The notes below the pieces were generated by a model, which worked only from the letters and a program-made list of their open reading frames with translations, searched no databases and was not told where the DNA came from. From Jannaschia sp. W003 (GTDB taxonomy: Bacteria; Pseudomonadota; Alphaproteobacteria; Rhodobacterales; Rhodobacteraceae), in assembly GCF_025144335.1 (NCBI RefSeq), contig NZ_CP083539.1, forward strand, positions 2,915,501-2,979,500: a stretch of 64,000 bases of DNA, read 5' to 3'. Shown here one piece after another: positions 8,125-19,357 of this stretch; positions within the stretch are counted from its first letter, which is position 1, and each line of letters begins with the position of its first letter. Both the position numbers and the translations under genes were made by a program.

Positions 8125-9170
8125 GCCAGCCGCTCGCCCGTGGCGGCGTCGAAGAAGTGGCAGATCGCGGCCGGCACGTGGGCGGCGAAGGGCGCCTTGA
8201 TCGCGGCCCGGAACTCCTTGGCCGCCTTCACCGCCACCAGCCCGCCGCCCGCGCGCACCGTGACCATAGTGGAATCGCCCAGGAGCTCCATGGAGTAGAC
8301 CGGCGCCGCCAGCTCCCCCGCGCCGGTCTCCGAGACGCTCGCGTCCTCGGCGCGGAAGCCGCAGATCACCGGCCCCTCGGGCGCCGCGACGCCCGCGATC
8401 TCGGCGCCCGCGCAGCGGAACGTGCCGCCCTCCACCACGCCCTCTATGAGGTTCATGGCCGGCGAGCCGATGAAGCCCGCCACGAAGGTGTTGGCGGGGC
8501 GGTCGTAGATGGCGGTGGGCGTGCCCACCTGCTGCACGACGCCCGCGCGCATCACCACCACCCGGTCGGCGAGCGTCATGGCCTCGATCTGGTCGTGGGT
8601 CACGTAGATCGTGGTGACCTGCAGCTCGTGGGAGAGGTTCTTGATCTGGGCGCGCGTCGAGACCCGCAGCTTGGCGTCGAGGTTCGACAGCGGCTCGTCC
8701 ATCAGGAACACCTGCGGCGTGCGCACGATGGCGCGCGCCAGCGCCACCCGCTGGCGCTGCCCGCCCGAGAGCGCGGCGGGCTTGCGGTGGAGGAAGTCGT
8801 CGAGCTCGACCATCGCGGAGGCCCGGCGCACGCGCTCGTCGTGCTCGGCCTTGGGCACCTTCCGCACCTTCAGCGGAAACCGGATGTTCTCGTAGACCGT
8901 GAGGTTCGGGTAGAGCCCGTAGCTCTGGAACACCATCGCGATGTCGCGGTCCTTGGGGTCGAGGTCGTTGACCCGACGGTCGCCGATCACGATGTCGCCC
9001 GAGCTCGGCTCCTCCAGCCCCGCGATCATGCGCATGGTGGTGGTCTTGCCGCAGCCCGACGGGCCGAGGAGGACCAGGAACTCGCGGTCGGCGATGTCGA
9101 GGTCGAACTCGTGCACACCCACGAAGTCGCCCCAGCGTTTCGTGACGCCCTTAAGCTGGATCCCGGCCAT
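8121..9170 (-). CDS. ABC transporter ATP-binding protein, UgpC/MalK type (orphan)
   Basis: A 349-residue ATPase of the carbohydrate-uptake CUT1 class. Walker A is [12 protein letters not shown] near residues 37-48, the Q-loop [13 protein letters not shown] near 82, signature [14 protein letters not shown] near 137, Walker [14 protein letters not shown] near 160 and H-loop [14 protein letters not shown] near 193. A C-terminal TOBE domain ([10 protein letters not shown] and following) is present, as in MalK/UgpC. No permease or binding-protein genes are next to it; the only neighbour in the transcription unit is phzF. It may serve sugar or glycerol-phosphate importers encoded elsewhere, as shared ATPases of this class do. 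Confidence 0.92.
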   Translation of the reverse strand: MAGIQLKGVTKRWGDFVGVHEFDLDIADREFLVLLGPSGCGKTTTMRMIAGLEEPSSGDIVIGDRRVNDLDPKDRDIAMVFQSYGLYPNLTVYENIRFPLKVRKVPKAEHDERVRRASAMVELDDFLHRKPAALSGGQRQRVALARAIVRTPQVFLMDEPLSNLDAKLRVSTRAQIKNLSHELQVTTIYVTHDQIEAMTLADRVVVMRAGVVQQVGTPTAIYDRPANTFVAGFIGSPAMNLIEGVVEGGTFRCAGAEIAGVAAPEGPVICGFRAEDASVSETGAGELAAPVYSMELLGDSTMVTVRAGGGLVAVKAAKEFRAAIKAPFAAHVPAAICHFFDAATGERLA

Positions 9171-9252
9171 CGCGTCCCCCTGTGCTCCGGCGAGACTAGA
9201 CAGGCCCCGCGGCCGGCGGCAAGCGTGTTGCATGCGTATGCAAGGGGGCGGC

Positions 9253-10239
9253 ATGGACGAGGCGGAGCGGCGGGCGGCGCGCGATGCGCTGGAGGCCCTC
9301 GCGGGGGGCGACCTCGGCGTGCTGGCCCCCGACGTGGCGATCGACGCGAGCCACCCGTGGGGACGACTGCGGGGCGATCCGGCCCCTTGGGAGGCGCTGC
9401 GCCGCGCCCTGCCCGACCTCGAGCGCCGCGACGCGATCTTCCTCGCAGGCGCCAACGCCCCCGACGCGCGCTGGACCGACCTGCGCCCTTCGCGCCTCGT
9501 CGCCTGCCTCGGCTCCTACGTCGGCACCTTCCGCGAGCCCCTCGCCGGCATCCCGCCCACGGGCGGCGTGGCGGCGCTGGACTACGGCGAGGCCCACTGG
9601 ATCGAGGGCGGCCGGGTGCGCGCCTCGTGGCTGGTGTGGGACTTGGCGGGGCTGATGATCCGCACCGGCGCGTGGCCGATGGCCGCGCCGCTGGGCGCGC
9701 CGGGCTTCTGGCCCGCGCCGCGAACGCAGGACGGGCTGCGGATGGCGCCCGCGCCCGGCGAGGACGGCGCCGCGCTGGTGGAGGTGTTGGCGATGCACCG
9801 GGGGCTGGACACCTTCCGAGGCCGGGACGTCGCCGAGATCGACATGGGCCACTGGGCCGACGGGTTCACCTACTGGGCGGGCGGCGCGATCGGGGCCGCG
9901 CGCGGGGTCGAGGGCTTCCGCGCGCACCACCAGATCCCCTACCGCCGCGCCTTTCCGGGGGCCGAGGGGCTGGGACACTTCGTGCGCCTCTCGGACGGGC
10001 CCTATGCCGCCACCGGCGGCGACGTCGGGCTGCGGCACACCGGGGGCGAGTATCTCGGCATCGCCGCGACCGGGCGATCGCTCCGTTTCCGGGTCATGGA
10101 CTTCTACCGCATGGACGCGGCGGAACGCATCGCCGAGAACTGGCTGCCCAACGACACGCTGGGGCTGATGGCGCAGATGGGCGTGGACGTGCTGGCGCGC
10201 CTCGCCCACCGGAGGGGCGCGCCGCGCCGCACGCTCTAG
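9253..10239 (+). CDS. Tandem SnoaL-like domain protein
   Basis: A 328-residue protein with two SnoaL/NTF2-type halves; the second, from about residue 175, contains [18 protein letters not shown] and [20 protein letters not shown], typical of the ester-cyclase-like branch. The start is the ATG preceded by AAGGGGGCGGC; two ATGs just upstream lack a ribosome site. The gene diverges from the ABC ATPase and converges on the phosphotransferase with a three-base overlap of ends. Together with the next two genes it may handle acyl-CoA or small hydroxy-acid metabolites, but this is guilt by association. Confidence 0.8.
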   Translation: MDEAERRAARDALEALAGGDLGVLAPDVAIDASHPWGRLRGDPAPWEALRRALPDLERRDAIFLAGANAPDARWTDLRPSRLVACLGSYVGTFREPLAGIPPTGGVAALDYGEAHWIEGGRVRASWLVWDLAGLMIRTGAWPMAAPLGAPGFWPAPRTQDGLRMAPAPGEDGAALVEVLAMHRGLDTFRGRDVAEIDMGHWADGFTYWAGGAIGAARGVEGFRAHHQIPYRRAFPGAEGLGHFVRLSDGPYAATGGDVGLRHTGGEYLGIAATGRSLRFRVMDFYRMDAAERIAENWLPNDTLGLMAQMGVDVLARLAHRRGAPRRTL

Positions 10240-11222
10240 ACGCGGGTCCAGCCGAGGCCGAGCCGCACCACCTCGGGTACCATGGCGCCGTAGCGCCGCC
10301 CCTGCTCGGGGTTGGACGCGTTGCCCGCCGCGGCCCGCGCGCCCACGCCCGCCAGGATCGCCGCCAGCCGGAAGGCGGCGAGCGCGAGCCACGGCGTCAG
10401 GTCCGGCGCCTCGATGCCCCGCCGCCGGGCGTAGCGCGCAACGTGCTCGGCGTCCGAGGGCAGGCCCGCCGCGGCGCGGTCCACGCCGCTGAGGCCCCTG
10501 AGCGGCGAGTCGTGCGGCAGGTTCCACTGCATGACCTGATAGGCGAGGTCGGCCAGCGGGTGGCCCAGCGTCGACAGCTCCCAGTCGAGCACGGCGGCGA
10601 TCCGGGGGGCGTCGGGGGCGAAGATCATGTTGTCGAGCCGCCAGTCGCCGTGCACCAGCGCGGGCGCCGCCTCCTCGGGGGCCTGCGCCGCCAGCCAGTC
10701 GCCCAGTGCGGTCATGGCGCCGTCGGGTTCGGCCACCGAGGCCGCGTACTGCTTCGACCAGAGCGCGGTCTGGCGCGCGAAGTAGCCCTCGGCCCGGCCG
10801 TAGTCGCCCAGGCCCACCGCCTCGGGGTCGATCGCGTGGAGCGCCGCCAGCGTGTCGGCGGTGGCGCCGAGGATCGCCGTGCGGTCCGCCTCCCCGGGCA
10901 GGGCCGGGTCCCAGAAGATGCGGCCCTCGACGTGCTCCATGACGTAGAACGCCCGGCCGAGCGGCCCGCCCTCCTCGTCGAGCAGGAGCGCGCGGGGCAC
11001 GGGCACGTCCGTCCCCTCGAGCGCGCGCAAAACGCGGAACTCACGGTCCACGGCGTGGGCGCGGGGCAGCAGCGTGCCGGGGGGCTTGGCGCGCAGCACC
11101 AGCGCGCCGCCCTCGGAGTCGAGGCGCCAGGTAGGGTTCGACTGCCCGGTGCCGAAGCGCTCGGCGCCGCGGATGCGGCGGTCGAGGCGGGCCGAGAGCC
11201 ATTCGAGGATTCGGGTGTCCAT
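10236..11222 (-). CDS. APH-fold phosphotransferase (ACAD10/11 kinase-domain-like, LvaA-like)
   Basis: A 328-residue kinase of the aminoglycoside phosphotransferase fold. The catalytic loop [13 protein letters not shown] (about residues 194-206) has the Asp and Asn, and the metal-binding segment [18 protein letters not shown] follows. This DWELxTLGxPxxDLAY form is that of the kinase domain of ACAD10/11 and of bacterial acyl-CoA-linked kinases such as LvaA. These phosphorylate 4-hydroxyacyl-CoA so that an acyl-CoA dehydrogenase-like partner can remove the phosphate. The partner-type gene is divergent, 60 bases away. Antibiotic resistance is unlikely. Confidence 0.88.
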   Translation of the reverse strand: MDTRILEWLSARLDRRIRGAERFGTGQSNPTWRLDSEGGALVLRAKPPGTLLPRAHAVDREFRVLRALEGTDVPVPRALLLDEEGGPLGRAFYVMEHVEGRIFWDPALPGEADRTAILGATADTLAALHAIDPEAVGLGDYGRAEGYFARQTALWSKQYAASVAEPDGAMTALGDWLAAQAPEEAAPALVHGDWRLDNMIFAPDAPRIAAVLDWELSTLGHPLADLAYQVMQWNLPHDSPLRGLSGVDRAAAGLPSDAEHVARYARRRGIEAPDLTPWLALAAFRLAAILAGVGARAAAGNASNPEQGRRYGAMVPEVVRLGLGWTRV

Positions 11223-11282
11223 GGGGCAGGGTTGCGTGCGCCCGCGCCGGCCGCAAGAGTGCGCGCGACAGGGAGGACATCC

Positions 11283-12512
11283 ATGAACCTTGGACCGAGC
11301 GAGCGGGGCGCCGCGATCCGCGACGCAGTGCGGCGGATGGTGCGCGAGCGGATCGCGCCGCTCGACGCCGAGTTTCACCGCGAGACGGGCGCCGCCGGGG
11401 ATCGCTGGAAGCACTCGCACCGCCAGACCGAGATCCTCGAGAGTTTGAAGGCCGAGGCGCGCGAGTTGGGGCTGTGGAACCTCTGGCGCACCCACCTGCC
11501 CGGCGGCCCCGGCATCAACACCGTGGACTACGGGCTGATCGCCGAGGAGATGGGACGCTCCTGGCTCGCGCCCGAGGTGTTCAACTGCAACGCCCCCGAC
11601 ACCGGCAACATGGAGGTGTTCGCCCGCTACGGCACCGAGGAGATGCAGGAGCGGTGGCTCGGCCCCCTCATGGAGGGGCGCATCCGCTCGGCCTACCTGA
11701 TGACCGAGCCGGACGTGGCCTCCTCGGACGCCACCAACATCGCGATGCGCTGCGAGCCGGACGGCGACGGCTGGGTGCTCAACGGCGAGAAGTGGTGGTC
11801 CACGGGCGCGGGCGACCCGCGCTGCGCGGTGCACATCGTGATGTGCGTGACCGACCCGGACGGCCCCCGCCACGGGCGCCATTCCATGGTCGTGGTCCCG
11901 CGCGAGACGCCGGGCGTGGAGATCCTGCGCGGGCTGACCGTGTTCGGCGACGACGAGGCGCCGCACGGCCACATGCATATCCGCTACACGGACGTGCGGG
12001 TGCCCGGCGAGGCGATGCTGCTCGGGCCGGGGCGCGGCTTCGAGATCGCGCAAGGCCGGCTCGGGCCGGGACGCATCCACCATTGCATGCGGGCGATCGG
12101 CATGGCCGAGAAGGCGCTGGCGCTCGCCGTGGCGCGAGGCCGCGAGCGGCGGGCCTTCGGCTCGGACCTCCTGTCCTTGGGAGGCAACGCCGAGCGCATC
12201 GCCGAGGCCCGCATCCAGATCGACGCCGCCCGCCTCTCCACCTTGCGCGCGGCGTGGGAGATGGACGAGGCCGAGCGCCGCACCGGCGCCATGAAGGCCG
12301 CCGCGCCCTACATCTCGGCCGCCAAGGTGCTGGTGCCGCGCGTGGCGCTGGAGGTCTGCGACATGGCGATCCAGCTCCACGGCGGGGCGGGCGTGTGCCA
12401 GGACACGGAGCTGGCGCGCCTCTGGGGGCACCTGCGGACGCTGCGGCTGGTGGACGGGCCGGACGCGGTGCACCAGCGGACGGTGTTCCGGGCGGAGGTT
12501 CCGCGGGGCTGA
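11283..12512 (+). CDS. Acyl-CoA dehydrogenase family protein (ACAD10/11-like)
   Basis: A 409-residue FAD-dependent acyl-CoA dehydrogenase. Family features in order are the alpha-helical N-terminus, [18 protein letters not shown] near residue 139 (flavin/substrate loop), [14 protein letters not shown] near 168, [17 protein letters not shown] near 261, [14 protein letters not shown], and the C-terminal [17 protein letters not shown] and [13 protein letters not shown]. The last segment is the ACAD10/11-type ending. The ribosome site is AGGGAGGAC before the ATG. It is paired with the APH-type kinase gene on the other strand, suggesting a split form of the mammalian kinase-dehydrogenase fusion that degrades 4-hydroxy acids. 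Confidence 0.92.
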   Translation: MNLGPSERGAAIRDAVRRMVRERIAPLDAEFHRETGAAGDRWKHSHRQTEILESLKAEARELGLWNLWRTHLPGGPGINTVDYGLIAEEMGRSWLAPEVFNCNAPDTGNMEVFARYGTEEMQERWLGPLMEGRIRSAYLMTEPDVASSDATNIAMRCEPDGDGWVLNGEKWWSTGAGDPRCAVHIVMCVTDPDGPRHGRHSMVVVPRETPGVEILRGLTVFGDDEAPHGHMHIRYTDVRVPGEAMLLGPGRGFEIAQGRLGPGRIHHCMRAIGMAEKALALAVARGRERRAFGSDLLSLGGNAERIAEARIQIDAARLSTLRAAWEMDEAERRTGAMKAAAPYISAAKVLVPRVALEVCDMAIQLHGGAGVCQDTELARLWGHLRTLRLVDGPDAVHQRTVFRAEVPRG

Positions 12513-12519
12513 CGGCGCC

Positions 12520-12561
12520 GGGGCGCTGCCCCGGACCCCGGAGTATTTACGCCAGGATGAA
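12520..12561 (+). repeat. Dispersed repeat, inverted-pair member 1
   Basis: Directly after the acyl-CoA dehydrogenase stop, GGGGCGCTGCCCCGG is followed by ACCCCGGAGTATTTACGCC and AGGATGAA. The same string, with changes, occurs in reverse complement at 12694-12748 in front of the maeB stop codon. A GC palindrome followed by an AGTATTT tract resembles a weak transcription terminator. I recall similar strings in gaps of other Rhodobacteraceae. Confidence 0.65.
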
Positions 12562-12586
12562 TGGGCGTTCACCGCGCCTTAATCTT

Positions 12587-12693
12587 TCGTGCTCATCGTC
12601 CGACCTGCGGCACAGGCTGGAGAGCCGATGGCCGTCCAGGGTGAAGCCTCGCTTCATCGGCCCCGGTCCGCCGTGCAGCGGATCGGGGGCCTT
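12587..12693. other. Possible structured RNA element between the inverted repeats
   Basis: This gene-free stretch contains a perfect hairpin TGAAGC-CTC-GCTTCA (12642-12656). It also contains a longer one with arms GGCCCCGGTCCGC and GCGGATCGGGGGCC (12659-12691, one bulge), followed on the plus strand by a TTCTTCACTTT tract. It is flanked by the two inverted repeats. No known RNA family was recognised. It could be a bidirectional terminator or a small RNA. Confidence 0.35.
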
Positions 12694-12747
12694 CTTCACT
12701 TTGGCAAAAATACTCCGCGGGGGTCCGGGGGCGCGAAGCCCCCGGGG

Positions 12748-12748
<1 letters not shown>
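12694..12748 (-). repeat. Dispersed repeat, inverted-pair member 2
   Basis: The reverse complement reads GCCCCGGGGGCTTCGCGCC, then CCCGGACCCCCGCGGAGTAT and TTTTGCCAAAGTGAAG, matching the repeat at 12520-12561 in the same order. It abuts the maeB stop codon. Its hairpin followed by TATTTTT on the minus strand fits an intrinsic terminator for maeB. Confidence 0.65.
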
Positions 12749-15021
<2,273 letters not shown>

Positions 15022-15090
15022 GCCGCTCTCCCTTTCCCTGCGGTTTGAGGCAGGGACGCGGGGGCGGTCAACCGGCGCCGTGCGGGGCGG

Positions 15091-15558
15091 TCAGATCATC
15101 CGGCGGGACTCGGCAATACACAGGGCGATCTGCGCGCCCGTGGCCGTCAGCCCGCTGCGGGCCCGGAAGTCGCCCGGGTTGCGGAAGAACGCCGCCGCGC
15201 CGCGCCTCACCTCCGTGTCCGAGGCGCGGAAGCTCTCGGCGAGGTACCAGGCGGAGATCTCGGACTCGGTCATGTCGAGCGTGGCCGCGTGGGCCTCAGC
15301 CCAGCCGTCGGGGCAGATCGAGCCCTGCCAGCCCGACGCGAGCGCCACCTCGCGCAGCTGCTCGGTGCTCGGCGCGGTGAAGGTGCGCAGGCCTTCCGGC
15401 AGGCTGACGCCCAGCCCGAGGGCCAGCGCCACGAGCCCCGCGGCCATGGCCGCGCACTCGCGGCGGTTGCGCGGCGCGAGGTGCCGGACGCACAGCGTGC
15501 AGAGGCGGGCAATGGTGGATCGGGGCGATTGCGGCATGTTCACGGCGACTTGGGGCAT
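15091..15558 (-). CDS. Hypothetical protein with one membrane segment
   Basis: A 155-residue protein with a basic N-terminus and a hydrophobic segment near residues 37-55 (MAAGLVALALGLGVSL), followed by an acidic, probably periplasmic part with two cysteines. No known family was recognised. The start is uncertain: ATGs at 15558 and 15537 both lack a clear ribosome site, and the protein may begin at the Met before the hydrophobic segment. It could be co-transcribed with maeB, whose start lies 69 bases downstream. Confidence 0.55.
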   Translation of the reverse strand: MPQVAVNMPQSPRSTIARLCTLCVRHLAPRNRRECAAMAAGLVALALGLGVSLPEGLRTFTAPSTEQLREVALASGWQGSICPDGWAEAHAATLDMTESEISAWYLAESFRASDTEVRRGAAAFFRNPGDFRARSGLTATGAQIALCIAESRRMI

Positions 15559-15707
15559 TTGAGGCAGAGTTGGACCAACATCGTGGCAGGATCATGGCAG
15601 CCGATGCGGCCTGCGTCCACGGATTCGGTCCCTCCGCACCCGGTCCACCGCCACCGTTTCCCCCGCGCGCCCTTCCGTCGCCCGGCTCGCCGTGACACGG
15701 AGATGCC

Positions 15708-16598
15708 ATGCCGCTCTGGGTCGCCGCCACGCTGTTCGCCGCCACGGTGCAGGCGCTGCGCTTCTTCCTCCAGCGGCGCCTGAGCCTGCGCGGCGCGGGG
15801 CCCGCCGCGGCCACCTTCGCGCGCTTCCTCTACGCCCCCCTCGCGCTCGGCGCCGGGCTCGCCGTGTTCCACGCGCGCGGCGGCGCCCTGCCCGCGACGG
15901 GCGCGGGCTTCTGGCCCTACGCCGCCGCGGGGGGCGTGGCGCAGATTCTGGCGACGATGTGCGTGGTGGCGTTGTTCTCGCGGCGCAACTTCGCGGTGGG
16001 CATGGCCTTCTCGAAGACCACCGTGCTGATGACGCTGGCGGTGGGCTTCGCGCTCCTCGGCGAGCTGCCCTCGGCCCCGGCGATCGCCGCGATGGCGGTG
16101 GGCGTGGGCGGCGTGGTGCTCCTGTCGGTGCCGGCGGGCGTGGCGTGGCGCGAGGCGGCGCGCAGCCCGGCCGTGCTCTACGGCCTCGGCTCGGGCGCGT
16201 TCTTCGCCGTATCCGGCGTGTCCTACCGGGGCGCCTCGCTTGCCGTGGAGGCGGCCGAGCCGCTGCTGCGCGCCGCCGTCACGCTGTTCTTCGTGACCCT
16301 CCTGCAGACTGCGCTGCTTGCGGTGTGGCTGCTCTGGCGCGACCGCGAGGGCCTCCTGCGGGTGCTGCGCGACTGGCGCATCACGCTCGCGATCGGGGCC
16401 ACCTCAATGCTGGGCTCGCTGGGCTGGTTCACCGCCTACACTCTGGAGCAGGCGGCCCTCGTGAACGCGGTGGGCCAGGTGGAGCTGCTGCTCTCGCTCG
16501 GCATTTCGTGGATCGCGCTGGGCGAGCGCAGCACCCCGCGCGAGCTGGCCGGCGTGGCGCTGGTGGGCGGCTCGGTGGCGGCGCTGCTGCTGATCTAG
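15708..16598 (+). CDS. EamA/DMT-family transporter
   Basis: A 296-residue inner-membrane protein of the drug/metabolite transporter superfamily with ten hydrophobic helices in two EamA repeats. The second repeat ends TAYTLEQAALVNAVGQVELLLSL and WIALGERSTPRELAGVALVGG, the usual motif near the last two helices. Such proteins export or import small metabolites; the substrate cannot be told. It converges on the NUDIX gene with a four-base overlap of ends. Confidence 0.9.
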   Translation: MPLWVAATLFAATVQALRFFLQRRLSLRGAGPAAATFARFLYAPLALGAGLAVFHARGGALPATGAGFWPYAAAGGVAQILATMCVVALFSRRNFAVGMAFSKTTVLMTLAVGFALLGELPSAPAIAAMAVGVGGVVLLSVPAGVAWREAARSPAVLYGLGSGAFFAVSGVSYRGASLAVEAAEPLLRAAVTLFFVTLLQTALLAVWLLWRDREGLLRVLRDWRITLAIGATSMLGSLGWFTAYTLEQAALVNAVGQVELLLSLGISWIALGERSTPRELAGVALVGGSVAALLLI

Positions 16599-17257
16599 GC
16601 GTCCATGACGCCCAAGCGGCGGAAGGCGCTGGTCTCGCCGCGGTTGTCGAAGAACGGCACGCCCGGCGCCGCGCGGCCCTCGCGGATCGCGGCGACCTCG
16701 GCGAGCACCACCTCGGTGATGAACGGCATGTCGAGCGCCCGCGCCTCGCGCAAGGGCACCCAGTGGAGATGCGCCAGCTCGTCCTCGGCGGCGCCGAAGT
16801 CGTCGGGATCGGTGGCGAGGCTGCCGGCATCGGCGAGGAAGAAGCGTGCGTCGAAGCGGCGGGGGCGGCCTGGCGGGGTGATCGCGCGGAACACGAAGCG
16901 CAGGGCGCCCGCGTCCGGAAGGAGGCCCGCGAAGCCCGGCCAGGCGCAGCCCGGCCCGTCGCCGTTCCAGGGCCGCGCGACCACCTGCCCCGTCTCTTCG
17001 GCCAGCTCGCGCAGCCCAGCCGCGGCGACGGCCTCGGGCGCGGTCCCGGCCCGGTCGGTGAGGGCGCCGCGGCAGGCTTCCGCGAGCGGCCGGGCGAAGC
17101 GCGCCTCCGCGTCGCCCGGCTCGGTCGCGCCGCCGGGGAACACGTACTTGGAGGGCATGAACGCCGCCGAGGCCCCGCGCTGGCCCATCAGCACCGCGGG
17201 GCCGTCCGGCCCCTCGCGCAGCAGGATCACGGTCGCGGCGTCGCGGATCGTGGTCAT
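16595..17257 (-). CDS. NUDIX hydrolase
   Basis: A 220-residue NUDIX protein, hydrolysing a nucleoside diphosphate linked to another group. The domain starts RDAATVILLREG, and FPGGATEPGD lies near residue 40. The Nudix helix is present as GLRELAEETG near residue 82. An insertion of about 30 residues sits between the two, as in the CoA-pyrophosphatase/NUDT19-like branch. The start overlaps the stop of the DUF983 gene as ATGA, so the two are coupled. Confidence 0.9.
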   Translation of the reverse strand: MTTIRDAATVILLREGPDGPAVLMGQRGASAAFMPSKYVFPGGATEPGDAEARFARPLAEACRGALTDRAGTAPEAVAAAGLRELAEETGQVVARPWNGDGPGCAWPGFAGLLPDAGALRFVFRAITPPGRPRRFDARFFLADAGSLATDPDDFGAAEDELAHLHWVPLREARALDMPFITEVVLAEVAAIREGRAAPGVPFFDNRGETSAFRRLGVMDA

Positions 17258-17670
17258 GCCTCGTAGGGCTCCGCCTCGGCGCCGCGGTCGAAGCCGCCCA
17301 TGCGGTTGGCCCACTGCACGGCCACGATCACGCCCTTGAGGCGCGGCAGGAACCACAGCGACATGGCCACCGAGAGCGCCGAGAACGCCGTGATGAACCA
17401 CAGCGGCGACGGCTCCCACTGCACGTAGGCCCACAGCATCAGCGGGCCGACCACGTGGCCCACGATCAGCAGCGTCAGGTAGGGCGGGCCGTCGTCGGCG
17501 CGGTGGTGGTGCAGCGCCTCGCCGCATTCCGGGCATTCGTCGCGGACCTTCAGGTAGCCCCGCATCATCGCCCCCTCGCCGCAGCGCGGGCAGCGGCGGC
17601 GCCAGCCGCGCCAGAGGGACTGGCCCAGCGGGCGGTCGGAGGGGGCGTCGGTGTCGGACGGATGGGTCAT
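17254..17670 (-). CDS. DUF983 membrane protein
   Basis: A 138-residue protein typical of DUF983. The N-terminal zinc-ribbon-like part has two CxxC pairs (CPRCGEG, CPECGEALHHH), followed by two membrane helices (about residues 68-90 and 93-112). In alphaproteobacteria this family often precedes a NUDIX gene, as here. The function is unknown. The start ATG lies in a poor ribosome-site context, so the exact start is moderately certain. Confidence 0.88.
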   Translation of the reverse strand: MTHPSDTDAPSDRPLGQSLWRGWRRRCPRCGEGAMMRGYLKVRDECPECGEALHHHRADDGPPYLTLLIVGHVVGPLMLWAYVQWEPSPLWFITAFSALSVAMSLWFLPRLKGVIVAVQWANRMGGFDRGAEAEPYEA

Positions 17671-17814
17671 GGCGCGAGGCTACCTCCGGTCGGTGTCCCC
17701 CACCAGCGCGGGGCGGGCGAAAAAGTTGCGAAGGACAGCGACGGAACAGCGCGGGCCCGGCGTGAGAGGGGCATCGAACGGCCTACGACGGGCCCCGAAT
17801 TTGGAGACGACCCC

Positions 17815-18396
17815 ATGCGATTCACTCACCGCGTCCTCACCGTCGCCCTGCTGTCCGGCGCCGCGGCGCTGAGCCTCTCGACCCTCGATGCCGAGGCCCA
17901 GGGCCGCCGCGGCGCGATGCCCGAGTTCTCCGCGATCGACGCCGACGGCGACGGCGCGATCACCCAAGCCGAGATGGAGGCGTTCCGCGCCGCCCGCCTG
18001 GCCGAGATGGACGCCGACGGCGACGGCCGCGTCACCAACGCCGAGCGCGGCGCCGCCCGCGACGCCGCCATCGCCGAGCGCTTCGCCGCGGCCGACGCGG
18101 ACGGCAACGGCAGCCTCTCGGCCGAGGAGCTGGCCTCGATGGGCAGCGAGCGCGTTGCCGAGCGGGCCACCCGGCTCATCGAGCGGGCAGACACCGATGG
18201 CGACGGCGCGCTCTCGGCCGAGGAGCTGGCGGACGCCCGCCCCGACCGCGGACGCGGCGGCGGCAAGGGCGACGGACGCCGGGGCGGCGGGCGCGACGGC
18301 GGCGGCCGGGACGGCGCCGCGTTCGAGCGGCTCGACGCCGACGGCGACGGACGCGTCACCGAGTCGGAGTGGACCGACCGTGGCGCGCGCCGCTAA
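17815..18396 (+). CDS. Secreted EF-hand calcium-binding protein
   Basis: A 193-residue protein with a signal peptide (MRFTHRVLTVALLSGAAALSLSTLDAEA split before the mature QGRRG). It has five EF-hand-type loops: DADGDGAITQAE, DADGDGRVTNAE, DADGNGSLSAEE, DTDGDGALSAEE and DADGDGRVTESE. A low-complexity Gly/Arg/Asp linker sits before the last loop. It probably binds calcium in the periplasm. It lies 45 bases upstream of an ECF sigma factor gene in the same direction, so it may be a regulated product or a sensor part of that system. Confidence 0.88.
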   Translation: MRFTHRVLTVALLSGAAALSLSTLDAEAQGRRGAMPEFSAIDADGDGAITQAEMEAFRAARLAEMDADGDGRVTNAERGAARDAAIAERFAAADADGNGSLSAEELASMGSERVAERATRLIERADTDGDGALSAEELADARPDRGRGGGKGDGRRGGGRDGGGRDGAAFERLDADGDGRVTESEWTDRGARR

Positions 18397-18441
18397 GGAA
18401 GCCGGGGGCGGCACCGCCGCCCCCACGCACCCGGGGGGCGG

Positions 18442-19020
18442 ATGCCGGATCACAGGCACGATGAAGCGGCGCTGCTCGCACGGGCCGCTGCGGGCGACGC
18501 GGCGGCTGCGGCCGAGCTCGTGGACCGGCTCGGCCCGCGCCTCCTGGCGTTCACGATGCGCATGACCGGCGGCGACCGCGCCGCGGCCGAGGACATCGTG
18601 CAGGAGGCGTTCCTTCGGCTCTGGCGCCATGCCGGGCGGTGGGACGCGGACGGCACCGCCGGCCTGGGCACCTGGCTCGGGCGCGTGGCCTCGAACCTCG
18701 CCGTGGACCGCGCGCGCCGCCTGCGCCGCGAGGCTCCACTCGAGGCCGCGCCCGAGGCGCCCGATCCCGCGCCCTCGGCGCTGGCGGGACTGGAGCGGGC
18801 CGAGCGCGAGGACGCCCTGCGCGGCGCGCTGGCCGCCCTGCCCGAGCGCCAGCGCCACGCGGTGGTGCTGCGGCACGTGGAGGGCTACGCCAACCCCGAG
18901 ATCGGGGCCATGATGGGAATCGGCGTCGAGGCCGTGGAGAGCCTCGTCGCCAGGGGCAAGCGGCGCCTCGCCGCGCTGCTCGCCCCGCGCAAGGAGGAGC
19001 TGGGTCACGATGACGGATGA
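18442..19020 (+). CDS. ECF-type RNA polymerase sigma factor
   Basis: A 192-residue sigma-70 family factor with only regions 2 and 4. Region 2.2 is AEDIVQEAFLRLWRHA near residue 50, and region 4 is LPERQRHAVVLRHVEGYANPEIGAMM with the helix-turn-helix continuing to SLVARGKRRLAALL. It would redirect RNA polymerase to a small regulon, often including its own operon. The 3' end overlaps the next gene by 11 bases, the usual pattern for a sigma factor and its anti-sigma factor. Confidence 0.92.
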   Translation: MPDHRHDEAALLARAAAGDAAAAAELVDRLGPRLLAFTMRMTGGDRAAAEDIVQEAFLRLWRHAGRWDADGTAGLGTWLGRVASNLAVDRARRLRREAPLEAAPEAPDPAPSALAGLERAEREDALRGALAALPERQRHAVVLRHVEGYANPEIGAMMGIGVEAVESLVARGKRRLAALLAPRKEELGHDDG

Positions 19021-19357
19021 TCGCTCGATCGACGACGCGCTGGCCGCGCTGGGCACCGACGAGGTGCCGCTCGGCGCCGCGTTCCGGGCCCGCCTCCTGG
19101 AGGACGCCGCCCGGGAGACCGCGCCCGCGCCTGCGCCGCGCCGCCGGTGGCACCTCGCCCTGCCCGAGCTCATGGGCCTCGCCGGCCTGCCCTTGGCGGC
19201 GGCCTGCGGCCTTGCGATCGGCCTCGCCAACCCCTCGCTGGTGCTGGCCCCCACGCCCTGGGCCGAGACCGCGGAGGCCACGGCGGCCGACGACGGCACC
19301 CTGCTCCTGGCGGACGTGTTCGCCGGGTGGGACCCGCTTGCGGAGGACGCGCAATGA
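19010..19357 (+). CDS. Putative membrane anti-sigma factor
   Basis: A 115-residue protein: an N-terminal cytoplasmic part of about 45 residues (MTDDRSIDDALAALGTDEV), one hydrophobic helix near residues 53-75, and a short acidic C-terminal tail outside. There is no recognisable zinc-binding anti-sigma motif. The overlap with the sigma gene (11 bases) and with the next gene (ATGA) makes an anti-sigma or regulatory role likely. That role is inferred from position and topology only. Confidence 0.7.
   Translation: MTDDRSIDDALAALGTDEVPLGAAFRARLLEDAARETAPAPAPRRRWHLALPELMGLAGLPLAAACGLAIGLANPSLVLAPTPWAETAEATAADDGTLLLADVFAGWDPLAEDAQ

Noticed and set aside
10236..11222. Aminoglycoside resistance gene
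   Set aside because: The APH fold is present, but the metal-binding segment and the divergent dehydrogenase place it with the acyl-CoA-linked kinases of ACAD10/11 type.
8157..12512. A 1451-codon plus-strand frame that includes the acyl-CoA dehydrogenase
   Set aside because: Only the last 409 codons match a family and have a ribosome site. The rest is antisense to the ABC ATPase and kinase genes and in the wrong frame over the SnoaL gene.
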